Shown in pieces: positions 9,367 to 18,327 of a stretch of 64,000 nt of DNA; positions within the stretch are counted from its first letter, which is position 1; the number at the start of each line of letters is the position of its first letter. Under the pieces are notes generated by a model. The model was not told where the DNA came from. It worked only from the letters and a program-made list of their open reading frames with translations, and ran no database searches. This DNA comes from Advenella kashmirensis W13003 (GTDB taxonomy: Bacteria; Pseudomonadota; Gammaproteobacteria; Burkholderiales; Burkholderiaceae_B). Position numbers and translations under genes: made by a program. The DNA lies in contig NZ_KI650979.1 of assembly GCF_000506985.1 (NCBI RefSeq), forward strand, positions 682,001 to 746,000, given 5' to 3'.

Positions 9367-9383
9367 CGGAATTATTCATACCG
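9367..9383 (+). promoter_or_regulatory. 17-bp operator-like repeat 2 in the xsc promoter region
   Basis: CGGAATTATTCATACCG has the same pattern as repeat 1 and starts 73 bases after it, close to seven helical turns. It lies 42 bases before the xsc start codon. The size and palindromic form fit IclR-family sites. Confidence 0.55.
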
Positions 9384-9424
9384 AATATTAATATTTACCC
9401 GAACAAAGTGAGGATACGTTAATC

Positions 9425-11248
9425 ATGAACACGTCAACCGCCCAGCAATCCCCCCAGAAAGCGACTCAGCAAGCCGTCACTGGTGTGCAGAAAATGACAC
9501 CGTCGGAGGCCTTTGTCGAAACCATGGTGTCCAATGGGGTCACCAATATTTTCGGCATCATGGGTTCTGCCTTTATGGACGCCATGGATATTTTTGCGCC
9601 CGCAGGCATCCGTCTGATCCCGGTCGTCCACGAACAGGGCGGCGCCCATATGGCGGACGGCTACGCGCGAGTCAGTGGCCGCCACGGTGTGGTCATTGGC
9701 CAGAACGGCCCCGGCATCAGCAACTGCGTGACCGCCATTGCCGCAGCATACTGGGCACACTCTCCTGTTGTAATGATCACGCCGGAAACCGGCACCATGG
9801 GCATGGGCCTGGGCGGGTTCCAAGAAGCAAACCAGTTGCCCATGTTCCAGGAATTCACCAAATATCAGGGACATGTCAACAATCCGAAACGCATGGCTGA
9901 ATACACGGCCCGCTGCTTTGATCGTGCCCTCTCGGAAATCGGCCCAACCCAGTTGAATATTCCCCGCGATTATTTCTACGGTGAAATCGAAACCGAAATT
10001 CCAAAACCACAGCACCTGGATCGCGGTGCCGGCGGCGAAAAAAGCCTGAACGAAGCCGCAGAATTGCTGGCGACGGCCAAATTCCCGGTCATTCTGTCCG
10101 GCGGCGGCGTGGTCATGGCCGATGCCGTCGAAGAATGCAAGGCGTTGGCAGAACGGCTGGGCGCACCCGTCGTCAACAGCTACCTGCACAACGACTCCTT
10201 CCCCGCCAGCCATCCACTGTGGGCCGGTCCGCTGGGATACCAGGGCTCCAAGGCAGCCATGAAACTGATTGCCCAGGCCGATGTGGTCGTGGCGCTTGGC
10301 TCCCGTCTTGGCCCGTTCGGTACATTGCCGCAACACGGCATGGACTACTGGCCCAAGGAAGCCAAAATCATTCAGATCGATGCCGACAACAAAATGCTCG
10401 GCCTGGTCAAGAAAATTTCAGTCGGCATTTGCGGTGATGCGAAGGCTGCCGCTGTCGCCCTGCTGCAACGCCTGAACGATAAGAAGCTGGCATCGGATGC
10501 AACCAAAGAAGCACGTGCCAAGACCATTGCCGACGAAAAAGCCGCCTGGGAAAAAGAGCTGGACGACTGGACGCACGAGAAAGACGCCTACAGCCTGGAC
10601 ATGATCGAAGAGGCCAAAAAGGAAGGCGGCAAATATCTGCATCCGCGCCAGGTTCTGCGCGAACTGGAAAAAGCCATGCCTGAAGATGTCATGGTTTCTA
10701 CCGACATCGGCAATATCAACTCCGTGGCCAACAGCTATCTGCGCTTCGAAAAACCACGCAGTTTCTTCGCCCCCATGAGTTTTGGCAACTGCGGTTACGC
10801 CCTGCCCACCATTATCGGCGCCAAAGTCGCCGCACCCGATCGTCCCGCCATCGCTTATGCGGGCGACGGTGCCTGGGGCATGAGCATGGTGGAAATCATG
10901 ACTTGCGTGCGCCATGACATTCCGGTCACCGCCGTGGTCTTCCATAACCGCCAATGGGGTGCAGAAAAGAAAAACCAGGTGGACTTCTACAACCGTCGCT
11001 TCGTGGCCGGGGAACTGGACAACCAGAGCTTTGCTGCCATCGCCGAAGCCATGGGCGCGACCGGGTTTGTCGTGGACAAACTTGAAGACGTCGGGCCAAC
11101 CCTGAAAAAAGCCGTGGACATGCAGATGAACGAAGGCAAAACATGCGTCATCGAGATTATGTGCACACGTGAACTGGGCGACCCGTTCCGTCGCGATGCG
11201 CTGTCCAAGCCCGTCCGTTTCCTGGACAAATACAAAGACTACGTCTAA
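9425..11248 (+). CDS. xsc: Sulfoacetaldehyde acetyltransferase
   Basis: ThDP-dependent enzyme that cleaves sulfoacetaldehyde with phosphate into acetyl phosphate and sulfite, the central desulfonation step of taurine, isethionate and related C2-sulfonate catabolism. It has 607 residues, the family length. The catalytic glutamate lies in VVHEQGGAHMADGYARVSG (Glu70). The ThDP/Mg motif GDGAWGMS begins near 480, with the Asn in FHNRQWG about 25 residues on. The run MGMGLGGFQEANQLPMFQEF is characteristic of Xsc among acetolactate-synthase-like proteins. pta follows 27 bases downstream. The tau genes lie a few kb away in the opposite direction. Confidence 0.96.
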   Translation: MNTSTAQQSPQKATQQAVTGVQKMTPSEAFVETMVSNGVTNIFGIMGSAFMDAMDIFAPAGIRLIPVVHEQGGAHMADGYARVSGRHGVVIGQNGPGISNCVTAIAAAYWAHSPVVMITPETGTMGMGLGGFQEANQLPMFQEFTKYQGHVNNPKRMAEYTARCFDRALSEIGPTQLNIPRDYFYGEIETEIPKPQHLDRGAGGEKSLNEAAELLATAKFPVILSGGGVVMADAVEECKALAERLGAPVVNSYLHNDSFPASHPLWAGPLGYQGSKAAMKLIAQADVVVALGSRLGPFGTLPQHGMDYWPKEAKIIQIDADNKMLGLVKKISVGICGDAKAAAVALLQRLNDKKLASDATKEARAKTIADEKAAWEKELDDWTHEKDAYSLDMIEEAKKEGGKYLHPRQVLRELEKAMPEDVMVSTDIGNINSVANSYLRFEKPRSFFAPMSFGNCGYALPTIIGAKVAAPDRPAIAYAGDGAWGMSMVEIMTCVRHDIPVTAVVFHNRQWGAEKKNQVDFYNRRFVAGELDNQSFAAIAEAMGATGFVVDKLEDVGPTLKKAVDMQMNEGKTCVIEIMCTRELGDPFRRDALSKPVRFLDKYKDYV

Positions 11249-11275
11249 GTCACGGGCAAAGCCGGGGAGCACATC

Positions 11276-12328
11276 ATGAGCGTTCTGCAACGCATCGTCG
11301 ACACCGCCAAAGCCGATCCGAAACGGATCGTGCTTTGCGAAGCGCAGGATCCGCGCGTGCTGGAAGCAGCCGTGCGGGCCCGACGGGATCAAATTGCAGA
11401 CGTCATACTGATTGGCGATCCGGCGCGCAGTGCGCAGGTCGCCAGTCAGCATGGCATTGATCTGTCCGGTCTTGTCATCACCGATCCGGCAACCAGCCAG
11501 GCACGTGAACGGTACGCGCAGCAATTGTGCCGCCTGCGTGAAAAAAAGGGCATGACGCTGGAACAGGCACAACAGGCGACTGCCCAGCCCCTGTGCTTTG
11601 CCAATGTCATGCTGCAGATGGGAGACGCCGACGGTTCAGTTGCCGGCGCCGTACATACGACCGCAGATGTGGTGCGAACGGCGTTGCAGGTGGTAGGCGC
11701 CAAAGCCTCTGCCAGCAGCATTGTATCCAGTTTTTTCCTGATGATTTTCGAACACGAACATCATCCGACCAAGGGCGGGATGATCTTTTCCGATTGCGGT
11801 CTGGTGATTGATCCGGATGCAGAACAACTGGCGCGCATTGCCCTGGATTCGGCAAAAAGCGCCCAGGCGCTGCTGGGCGAGCCGCCCCGCATTGCCATGT
11901 TGTCTTTTTCTACCCTGGGCAGCGCCGAGCATGTCAACGTCACCAAGGTACAACAGGCCACGCGCCTGGCCAGGCAAGCCGCCCCGGAGTTGCTGATTGA
12001 TGGCGAAATCCAGCTCGATGCAGCCATCATTCCGGCAATCGCTTCACGCAAGTTGAGCGATTCGCAAATTCACGGACAAGCCAATGTGCTGATTTTCCCG
12101 GATCTGAACGCGGGCAATATCGGCTATAAGCTGGCGGAACGACTGGGCGGCGCCATTGCCGTCGGACCCTTGCTGCAGGGCCTGAACAAGCCTGCCAATG
12201 ATTTGTCGCGTGGCTGCAGCGCCGACGATATTTATAACGTGATTGCCGTCACCTGTGTACAGGCGCAACAACAGCAGAATTCTGCGCCAGCGCACGAAGC
12301 ATTAGCGTCGGTGCCCGCCCGCCAGTAG
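11276..12328 (+). CDS. pta: Phosphate acetyltransferase (short form)
   Basis: Converts the acetyl phosphate made by Xsc into acetyl-CoA. The 350-residue protein is the short PTA_PTB-only form commonly paired with xsc. It starts MSVLQRIVDTAKADPKRIVL and contains TKGGMIFSDCGLVIDPD and the C-terminal substrate region NVLIFPDLNAGNIGYKLAERLGG. A GGGGAG site precedes the ATG. It is co-oriented with xsc and very probably co-transcribed. Its last 27 bases overlap the convergent cobT-like gene. Confidence 0.95.
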   Translation: MSVLQRIVDTAKADPKRIVLCEAQDPRVLEAAVRARRDQIADVILIGDPARSAQVASQHGIDLSGLVITDPATSQARERYAQQLCRLREKKGMTLEQAQQATAQPLCFANVMLQMGDADGSVAGAVHTTADVVRTALQVVGAKASASSIVSSFFLMIFEHEHHPTKGGMIFSDCGLVIDPDAEQLARIALDSAKSAQALLGEPPRIAMLSFSTLGSAEHVNVTKVQQATRLARQAAPELLIDGEIQLDAAIIPAIASRKLSDSQIHGQANVLIFPDLNAGNIGYKLAERLGGAIAVGPLLQGLNKPANDLSRGCSADDIYNVIAVTCVQAQQQQNSAPAHEALASVPARQ

Positions 12329-14011
12329 CCTGGCAATTTCGTAAAAGACCGCCGGCGTGAGCGCCTGCTGCGGGTCGATAGCCAGGCTGCGCGCATAATA
12401 CGCACTCAGATCCAGCCCCACCCCCAGCCCGACGACATCAATACCCTGCACCATAGTCTGGCGAACCACTTGCTGCAGATGGCTGGCCAGATAATAATCA
12501 TCATTCACATACTGCGTCGCGCTGTCCATGGGACAGCCGTCGGATACCACAATAAGCGTGCGCCGCCTGGCAGATTGTTCAAGCAGGCGTTGCGAGGCCC
12601 ACAATACGGCCTCGCCATCCACCCCTTCACGATACAAATCATTCTTGAGCAGCGCGGCAATATCCAGCCGCGCTCGCGACCAGCTGGTATCCGCCTGCTT
12701 AAACAGCAAGTGACATACCTCATTCAATCTTCCAGGATAGTCCGGTTTGCCCTGGCGCTGCCAGTCTTTCATCGCGCGACCGCCATTCCAGGCGCCCGTG
12801 GTGAAACCCAGCAATTCAGTCTGCACACCGGCCATGCCCAATGCCCTCAGCAGCGTATCGAGCAAAACCGACAGACGGCGTGCATGCACCCGCATGGATC
12901 CGGAACAGTCCAGCAGAATCGTGACCGCCTGATCGACGCGGTCAATGACCTGATCCTGGCGGAATATGCGCGTCTCGGCGGGACTGGCAACAAGCTGGCT
13001 TAATGTGCGCCCATCAAGAATGCCCTCTTCCTGGCCAAATACCCAGCCATCGTCCTGGGGAATACGGAAAATCCGGCGAAACAGTTTGGCCAGCTGCGCC
13101 ACACCAATAGAGAGCGCAGCACGGTCTTCGTCCATTTGCCGGCGAAACTGTTTGAGTTCGGCGCGACGCACCCGCGTAGCAGCCAGTTCGACTCGATCAT
13201 ACCGGCGCGTAAAGACGCGATAGCTGGACTGATGCTGATCGAACACCCGGCTCTGCCCGGCAGGTGCGACGTCAAAACCTTCTTCCTGCTGCGCATCTGG
13301 TGTCAGCAACAGCGAAAACAGGGAACGATTGTCCCGCTCCCGTTTTTGTTCCCTGGCGTCCAGTGCTATTTCCGCGGCCAGATTTGCACTGATTTTTGCG
13401 GCGAGCTGCGCCGCCGTCCGGGCGTACGCCTGCTGATCCTCACGTTGGCGGCGCAGGGCGTATAACTCTGTGCCTATTTCACTTGCCATACCAGCGCGCG
13501 TCGCCTCCAGCAAATCCTGTTGTGCCTCGCTCAGCACACATCCGGTGACCCGGGACCACACAGTCAGCATTACGGTAAACAGTAAAATACCCAGGCTGGT
13601 CTCGATCAGGTCCGAATGCTCAAAACCCTGCGCCCAGGCGCGAAAGCGCGCCTGTACGTTGGCGCGCACGCCCGGCCACTCGGACGCCGCGGTGGCCTCC
13701 AGCCGGACCTGCTCGAAAAAATCATATAAAAGACGACCAATCTCGTCGTCCGGGCAGGACGCGTCGTAAATTGCCCTGTCAGAGGCAAGCAGACGCAACG
13801 CCAGGCCATCGGCCACTGCGCGGAAATCGTTGAACGTATGATTGCCGGTATCCAGACGCAGATGCGGCGCCAATACGGGGACGAGCGTATCGTCCAGATA
13901 GAGCCGGCCTTTTCTGAAATGCGCATCGGTGCGGCCGCTGATCGCCCGCAGCGCAGCGCCGCACAATTCGTCGGTATGCTGCTGGAAAAGGCTTTGCGCG
14001 ATATCGTTCAC
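12302..14011 (-). CDS. cobT: CobT-like cobaltochelatase subunit with VWA domain
   Basis: Subunit of the aerobic cobaltochelatase CobNST, which inserts Co2+ into hydrogenobyrinate diamide. It is 569 residues long; the N-terminal half is CobT-specific and helical, with an acidic and charged middle. The C-terminal von Willebrand A domain has the MIDAS motif LLDCSGSMR near residue 367. The start is GTG at 14011, overlapping the cobS stop (GTGA), so translation is coupled. The stop lies inside the end of pta on the other strand. No cobN is in this window. The cobST call rests on the pair plus the motifs; a CobST-like pair of another chelatase or MoxR-VWA system is the alternative. Confidence 0.82.
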   Translation of the reverse strand: MNDIAQSLFQQHTDELCGAALRAISGRTDAHFRKGRLYLDDTLVPVLAPHLRLDTGNHTFNDFRAVADGLALRLLASDRAIYDASCPDDEIGRLLYDFFEQVRLEATAASEWPGVRANVQARFRAWAQGFEHSDLIETSLGILLFTVMLTVWSRVTGCVLSEAQQDLLEATRAGMASEIGTELYALRRQREDQQAYARTAAQLAAKISANLAAEIALDAREQKRERDNRSLFSLLLTPDAQQEEGFDVAPAGQSRVFDQHQSSYRVFTRRYDRVELAATRVRRAELKQFRRQMDEDRAALSIGVAQLAKLFRRIFRIPQDDGWVFGQEEGILDGRTLSQLVASPAETRIFRQDQVIDRVDQAVTILLDCSGSMRVHARRLSVLLDTLLRALGMAGVQTELLGFTTGAWNGGRAMKDWQRQGKPDYPGRLNEVCHLLFKQADTSWSRARLDIAALLKNDLYREGVDGEAVLWASQRLLEQSARRRTLIVVSDGCPMDSATQYVNDDYYLASHLQQVVRQTMVQGIDVVGLGVGLDLSAYYARSLAIDPQQALTPAVFYEIARLLAGGHRR

Positions 14012-14988
14012 GTGAGCAGCGTGCCCGCAAAGGCCTCGGGCAACTCTTGTTCAAAGCAGCGTTGATAATATTCAGCGATCAGTTCTTTTTCGGCATCATC
14101 ACATTTGTTAAGAAATGACAAACGAAATGCAAGGCCGGTATCACCGAAAATCTGTCTGTTCTCTGCCCAGGTAATGACCGTTCTGGGCGACATGAGCACG
14201 GAAATGTCTCCCGCCTCGAATCCCTTGCGCGTCAGATTGGCCAGATCCACCATTTTGCGGATGGTTTCGCGCCCCTGCGCATTGTCCATTTGCGGCACTC
14301 TTGCCGCCGTAATCTGCACTTCGTCTTCAGGTTGCAGGTAGTTGAGGGCGGCGACAATATTCCAGCGATCCAGCTGGGCATGATTGAGCGACTGCGTGCC
14401 GTGATACAAGCCATTCAGATTGCCCAGGCCCAGCGTATTGGCAGTGGCAAACAAACGGAAATGGTCATGCGGCGCAATACTGCGGTTTTGATCCAGCAAC
14501 ATAAAATGGCCATTTCGTTCAAGAATACGCTGAATGACAAACATAACGTCGGGACGCCCGGCGTCGTACTCGTCAAATATCAGCGCCATGGGCTGCTGCA
14601 GTGCCCAGGGCAGAATGCCTTCCTGGAATTCAGTCACTTGCCGGCCTTCGCGCAAAACGATGGTATCTTTGCCGACCAGATCCAGGCGGCTGATGTGACC
14701 ATCAAGATTGACCCTTACGCAAGGCCAGTTCAATCTGGCGGCCACCTGTTCAATATGCGTAGACTTGCCGGTGCCGTGCAAGCCCTGGATCAGCACCCGC
14801 CGATTCTGGACAAAACCGGCCAGGATGGCAAGCGTGACATCATGATTGAAATGATAGGCCGTATCAATATCCGGCACATGCTGTGTGGCCTCGCAAAACG
14901 CCGGTACGGTCAGGTCGGTATCCAGACCGAACACCTCCCGCACAGAGATGTCCTGCATGGGAGGGAGTGAAGGATGGCTGCTGGTCAT
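14008..14988 (-). CDS. cobS: CobS-like AAA+ ATPase (cobaltochelatase subunit)
   Basis: A 326-residue AAA+ MoxR/CobS ATPase. It begins with a substrate-like N-terminal segment (SVREVFGLDTDLTVPAF) typical of CobS. Walker A is GLHGTGKST at residues 69-77 and Walker B is LIFDEYDAG near 140, with a sensor stretch FRLFATANTLG. CobS hexamers power the CobNST chelatase together with CobT, encoded immediately downstream with a four-base overlap. The ATG at 14988 has GGAGA in front; longer frames upstream run through the iclR end and lack family similarity. Length matches CobS. Confidence 0.88.
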   Translation of the reverse strand: MTSSHPSLPPMQDISVREVFGLDTDLTVPAFCEATQHVPDIDTAYHFNHDVTLAILAGFVQNRRVLIQGLHGTGKSTHIEQVAARLNWPCVRVNLDGHISRLDLVGKDTIVLREGRQVTEFQEGILPWALQQPMALIFDEYDAGRPDVMFVIQRILERNGHFMLLDQNRSIAPHDHFRLFATANTLGLGNLNGLYHGTQSLNHAQLDRWNIVAALNYLQPEDEVQITAARVPQMDNAQGRETIRKMVDLANLTRKGFEAGDISVLMSPRTVITWAENRQIFGDTGLAFRLSFLNKCDDAEKELIAEYYQRCFEQELPEAFAGTLLT

Positions 14989-15041
14989 GGAAATCTGTCT
15001 CCGTTGCCACACGCAGCGCGGCGGCGCTGCGAATGGACTGT

Positions 15042-15830
15042 TTACATTGCCGCGTTGGCTTTTTCGATATGCGCCAGGGAATCGGCTGCGCGACGCAGCA
15101 CAGGCAGAAAATCCAGTGCCTTTTCCCGGGTAATGCGCATGACGGGCGACTGTGCCGCGATACCCATATTGGATTTGCCATTTTCCCCGGGCACCAGTAC
15201 GGCGATACAAATCAGACCCGGCAAAAACTCTTCATTGTCCATGGCGTAACCCTGCCGGCGGACCTGTTCGATTTCCTTTTCGAGCGCGTCATAGCGGATC
15301 AGGGTATTCGGGGTATACTGTTCAAGCGGGGCCGCTTCCAGCAGGCGCCGGCATTGGGAGGGCGACATCTGCGCCAGAAAAAGCTTGCCGCTGGCCGAAC
15401 AATGCAAGGGCACGCGTGAACCCGGATGCAGATAAAAGCGCAATGGCGCCACCGTTTCCACCCGATCCAGATACAGGACCTCGTTGCCGCTGCAGGCTGT
15501 GATATTGCAACTCTCGCCGATTTCTTCGACCAGGTGTCGCAACACGGCACGCCTTGAACCGTGAATGGTATTGTTCAGCAGCAATTTTTCCGCCATCTGG
15601 TGCAGGCGACGCCCAGTGCTGTATTGCCTGCCGTCCCCATCGCGGATGATCAGCCGGGCGCTTTCGAGCTGCTGCAGCATGCGGTGCAGCGTAGGCTTGG
15701 GAATGCCCAGCTCTTCGCTCAGGCTTTGCAACGAAAAATAGCTGTCCTTTTCGGCAATGACTTCCAGAAGGGCAAACAGCCGCAGGGTAGGCGTATTGCC
15801 TTCAACTCTTTCCGATTCGATCATATCCAT
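15042..15830 (-). CDS. IclR-family transcriptional regulator (second copy)
   Basis: About 262 residues. The winged helix includes FSLQSLSEELGIPKPTLHRML, and the effector domain has VPLHCSASGKLFLAQ and DNEEFLPGLICIAV, closely paralleling the IclR protein at 4657. Of several in-frame ATGs the one at 15830 is preferred because AGGA lies eight bases upstream. It follows tauR by 70 bases and precedes cobS by 53 on the same strand. Target unknown: candidates are itself, cobST or xsc. The leader contains a ten-base inverted repeat (15857-15895) that suggests autoregulation. Confidence 0.87.
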   Translation of the reverse strand: MDMIESERVEGNTPTLRLFALLEVIAEKDSYFSLQSLSEELGIPKPTLHRMLQQLESARLIIRDGDGRQYSTGRRLHQMAEKLLLNNTIHGSRRAVLRHLVEEIGESCNITACSGNEVLYLDRVETVAPLRFYLHPGSRVPLHCSASGKLFLAQMSPSQCRRLLEAAPLEQYTPNTLIRYDALEKEIEQVRRQGYAMDNEEFLPGLICIAVLVPGENGKSNMGIAAQSPVMRITREKALDFLPVLRRAADSLAHIEKANAAM

Positions 15831-15856
15831 GGATATCATCCTATTTCGCACTATTA

Positions 15857-15895
15857 ATTCCGATTAATGAAATAAATTATATCAATAATCGGAAT
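15857..15895. promoter_or_regulatory. Inverted repeat in front of the second iclR gene
   Basis: Ten-base arms ATTCCGATTA (15857-15866) and TAATCGGAAT (15886-15895) are perfect and separated by 19 A/T-rich bases, directly between tauR and iclR. A likely operator; its geometry differs from the 17-mers before xsc. Confidence 0.5.
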
Positions 15896-15900
15896 ATCTA

Positions 15901-17469
15901 TCAACGTTTTCTTGATAGTCCCGGAAAGTGCTGCGTGACCAGTTCTGCCAGTGTTTTAATGCCAATCGCAATTTTGGGCTCATCGATCGAGCCATATCCG
16001 AAACGGATATACCGCCGCGCGCTTTTTGAGGGCCTGCTGAAAAACACTTCGCCCGGCTCCAGGACAATCCCGTTTTGCAGCGCCACGGCAGTCAGTGCCG
16101 TCGTATCGATATGTTCAGGCGCCCTGACCCAGCAAAAAGACCCACCGGGAGAGGAGATGATCTGGAACGCTGGCAAATATTCCCGCAGGGCATCGCGCAA
16201 GGCGCGCTCACGCTGTCCGTAGATCTGTGACTGTCTGCGCAGAAACGACTGATAGTGCCCCAGAGACACAAACAGCGCGAAAGCCCGTTGCAAAAAAGAA
16301 GGCGCGTGCCGCAGCATCAGGCGTTTGAGCGCGCGCAATTCATCCATCAGCGGCTTGGGACCAACAATAAAGCCAAGCCGCAAGCCAGGCGCAAACGTTT
16401 TTGACAGGCTGCCCACATAAATAACGCGCCCGTTCTGGTCCAGGCTTTTGAGGGCGGGAAACGGTTTGTCGATAAAGCTGTTTTCAAACTCAAAATCATC
16501 TTCGATGATCACGGTATTGCAAATGCTCGCTGTCTCAAGAAGCGACTGGCGCCGCGCCATGGACATGGTGACACCGGTCGGGCATTGATGACTGGGCGTC
16601 ACAAAGATCATATCCATTTCAGATGTGATCGCATCGACATCCACTCCCTCGTCGCCCACCGGCACCGGCACAACGTGGCGGGTACGGCTGGAAAAAATGT
16701 TCCGGGCATCGGGATACCCCGGCTCCTCCACGCCAACCCGGGTGCCGGGCCTGACCAGCAAATCGGCCAACAGGTAAAGGGCGTGCTGCGCGCCCACCGT
16801 CACCATGATTTCATCTTTGGTCGCTGAAAATCCGCGACGGGGCAACACCTGATTCTGGATGGCAGCAATAATCTCGGGATCATCCATCATGATCAGATCC
16901 TGCGCCCAGCTGCGAATATCAACGATCGACAGTGCCTTCATGCAGCATTCGCGCCATTCCGATGTCGGAAACAGCGCTGGATCAAACTGACCATATACAA
17001 ACGGGTACGGCTGCGTCTGCCAGTTGGCCGGCTTGCGGATATTGCGTTGCTGACTGGGCCGCGCCTGGATGCGCTTGTGCCAGAAATCGGTCTCGTCATC
17101 GCCACTCGCGCTGGTCACGATATCGAGCATATTGCGTTGCTGGGCCGCCTGTCCGACGAAATGGCCGCTGCGATTGCGTGTAACCAGATAGCCTTCACTG
17201 ACCAGTTCCTGATAGGCAAACACAACTGTGTTACGGGCCACTTTGAGTGTATCGGACATGAACCTGCTGGAAGGCACCGGCGAGTCTGGCGTCAAATGAC
17301 CCTGTGTAATGGCGGCCACCAGCATCTGCCTGATTCGGCCCTGCAGGCCCAGGGATTCGCTGGTTTCGCGAAACAGTTTTTCCCACAGCAGCGCACTGAG
17401 CGCCGCCCGGCTGGGCGTGACCACGGCCTTGCCCGGACCCGGGTTAACTTGTGTTTTGTGATGACTCAT
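15901..17469 (-). CDS. tauR: MocR-type GntR regulator, probable TauR
   Basis: A 522-residue MocR/PdxR-class regulator with an N-terminal GntR winged helix (about residues 35-105; DTLKVARNTVVFAYQELVSEGYL). A fold type I aminotransferase-like domain follows, with the PLP-lysine stretch YVGSLSKTFAPGLRLGFIV. TauR activates taurine genes in other proteobacteria. Here it lies 30 bases behind tauC, and two CTGGAC-type direct repeats stand before tauX. The name follows from family plus context; other MocR regulators look alike. Confidence 0.82.
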   Translation of the reverse strand: MSHHKTQVNPGPGKAVVTPSRAALSALLWEKLFRETSESLGLQGRIRQMLVAAITQGHLTPDSPVPSSRFMSDTLKVARNTVVFAYQELVSEGYLVTRNRSGHFVGQAAQQRNMLDIVTSASGDDETDFWHKRIQARPSQQRNIRKPANWQTQPYPFVYGQFDPALFPTSEWRECCMKALSIVDIRSWAQDLIMMDDPEIIAAIQNQVLPRRGFSATKDEIMVTVGAQHALYLLADLLVRPGTRVGVEEPGYPDARNIFSSRTRHVVPVPVGDEGVDVDAITSEMDMIFVTPSHQCPTGVTMSMARRQSLLETASICNTVIIEDDFEFENSFIDKPFPALKSLDQNGRVIYVGSLSKTFAPGLRLGFIVGPKPLMDELRALKRLMLRHAPSFLQRAFALFVSLGHYQSFLRRQSQIYGQRERALRDALREYLPAFQIISSPGGSFCWVRAPEHIDTTALTAVALQNGIVLEPGEVFFSRPSKSARRYIRFGYGSIDEPKIAIGIKTLAELVTQHFPGLSRKR

Positions 17470-17499
17470 TGCATTTTCTTGTAACGGGCCAGCCTTGTT

Positions 17500-18327
17500 C
17501 TACACCTTGCCCTTCCAGGGCACCATGGCCTTTTCAATATAACGGATCAGCGCATCGAAGAGGAAGGCAAAAAATCCGATAATGATAATGCCCATGATCA
17601 CCGTATCACTGGCCAGATACTGTGCCGCGTTCAACACCATAAACCCCAGGCCGCGATCGGCCGCCACCATCTCGGCCGCCACCAGTGTACTCCAGCCCAC
17701 ACCGATTCCGATCCTCATACCGGTAAATATTTCAGGCAAGGCCGACTTCAGTATCACATACCAGACAATCTGCCGATGAGAGCCGCCCATGGAATAAGCC
17801 GCATGAATCTGCTCCATGGACACGGATTTGACACCCGCCCGGGCGGCAATGGCCATTGGAGCAAAGATTGCCAGATAGATCAGGAAAATCTTGGGAAACT
17901 CGCCGATGCCGAACCAGATAATCACCAGCGGCAAATAAGCCAGTGGGGGCAAAGGACGGTAGAACTCGATGACCGGATCAAACAGCCCACGGGCTACCCG
18001 ATTGACCCCCATCATGATGCCCACCGGCACCGCGGTCACGAGCGCGAGAAAAAAGGCGGAAAACACCCGGGTGAGACTGGCCACAGTATGCTCGACCAGC
18101 GTCGCGTTGGCAATGCCATCTGTCATACCCACGATGAATTTGTTGTATACCGCAACCGGCGACGGCAAAAACAGCGGTTTGACCCAGCCGAAATACGTCA
18201 CGATAGACCAGATGATCAGCAGGGAGACCGCAGTCGCAACACTGATGAACACGCTGGCACCGGCGCCGGGCGCACCGTACACCTGACCGGGAACGGTCGC
18301 CGTCCTGGCGAACAATTTGTTAAGCAT
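17500..18327 (-). CDS. tauC: Taurine ABC transporter permease
   Basis: Inner-membrane permease of the taurine/sulfonate (SsuC/TauC) BPD family, about 275 residues with roughly six helices. The EAA-type loop is present as AAYSMGGSHRQIVWYVILKSALPEIFTGMR. The ATG at 18327 overlaps the tauB stop by eight bases and has GGGAGG ahead. A much longer upstream open frame overlapping tauB was rejected. It works with TauA and TauB to import taurine or a related sulfonate. Confidence 0.9.
   Translation of the reverse strand: MLNKLFARTATVPGQVYGAPGAGASVFISVATAVSLLIIWSIVTYFGWVKPLFLPSPVAVYNKFIVGMTDGIANATLVEHTVASLTRVFSAFFLALVTAVPVGIMMGVNRVARGLFDPVIEFYRPLPPLAYLPLVIIWFGIGEFPKIFLIYLAIFAPMAIAARAGVKSVSMEQIHAAYSMGGSHRQIVWYVILKSALPEIFTGMRIGIGVGWSTLVAAEMVAADRGLGFMVLNAAQYLASDTVIMGIIIIGFFAFLFDALIRYIEKAMVPWKGKV

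Noticed and set aside
10418-11572. A 384-codon minus-strand open frame across the xsc-pta junction
   Set aside because: Antisense to both xsc and pta, which are certain; Phe/His-rich translation without motifs.
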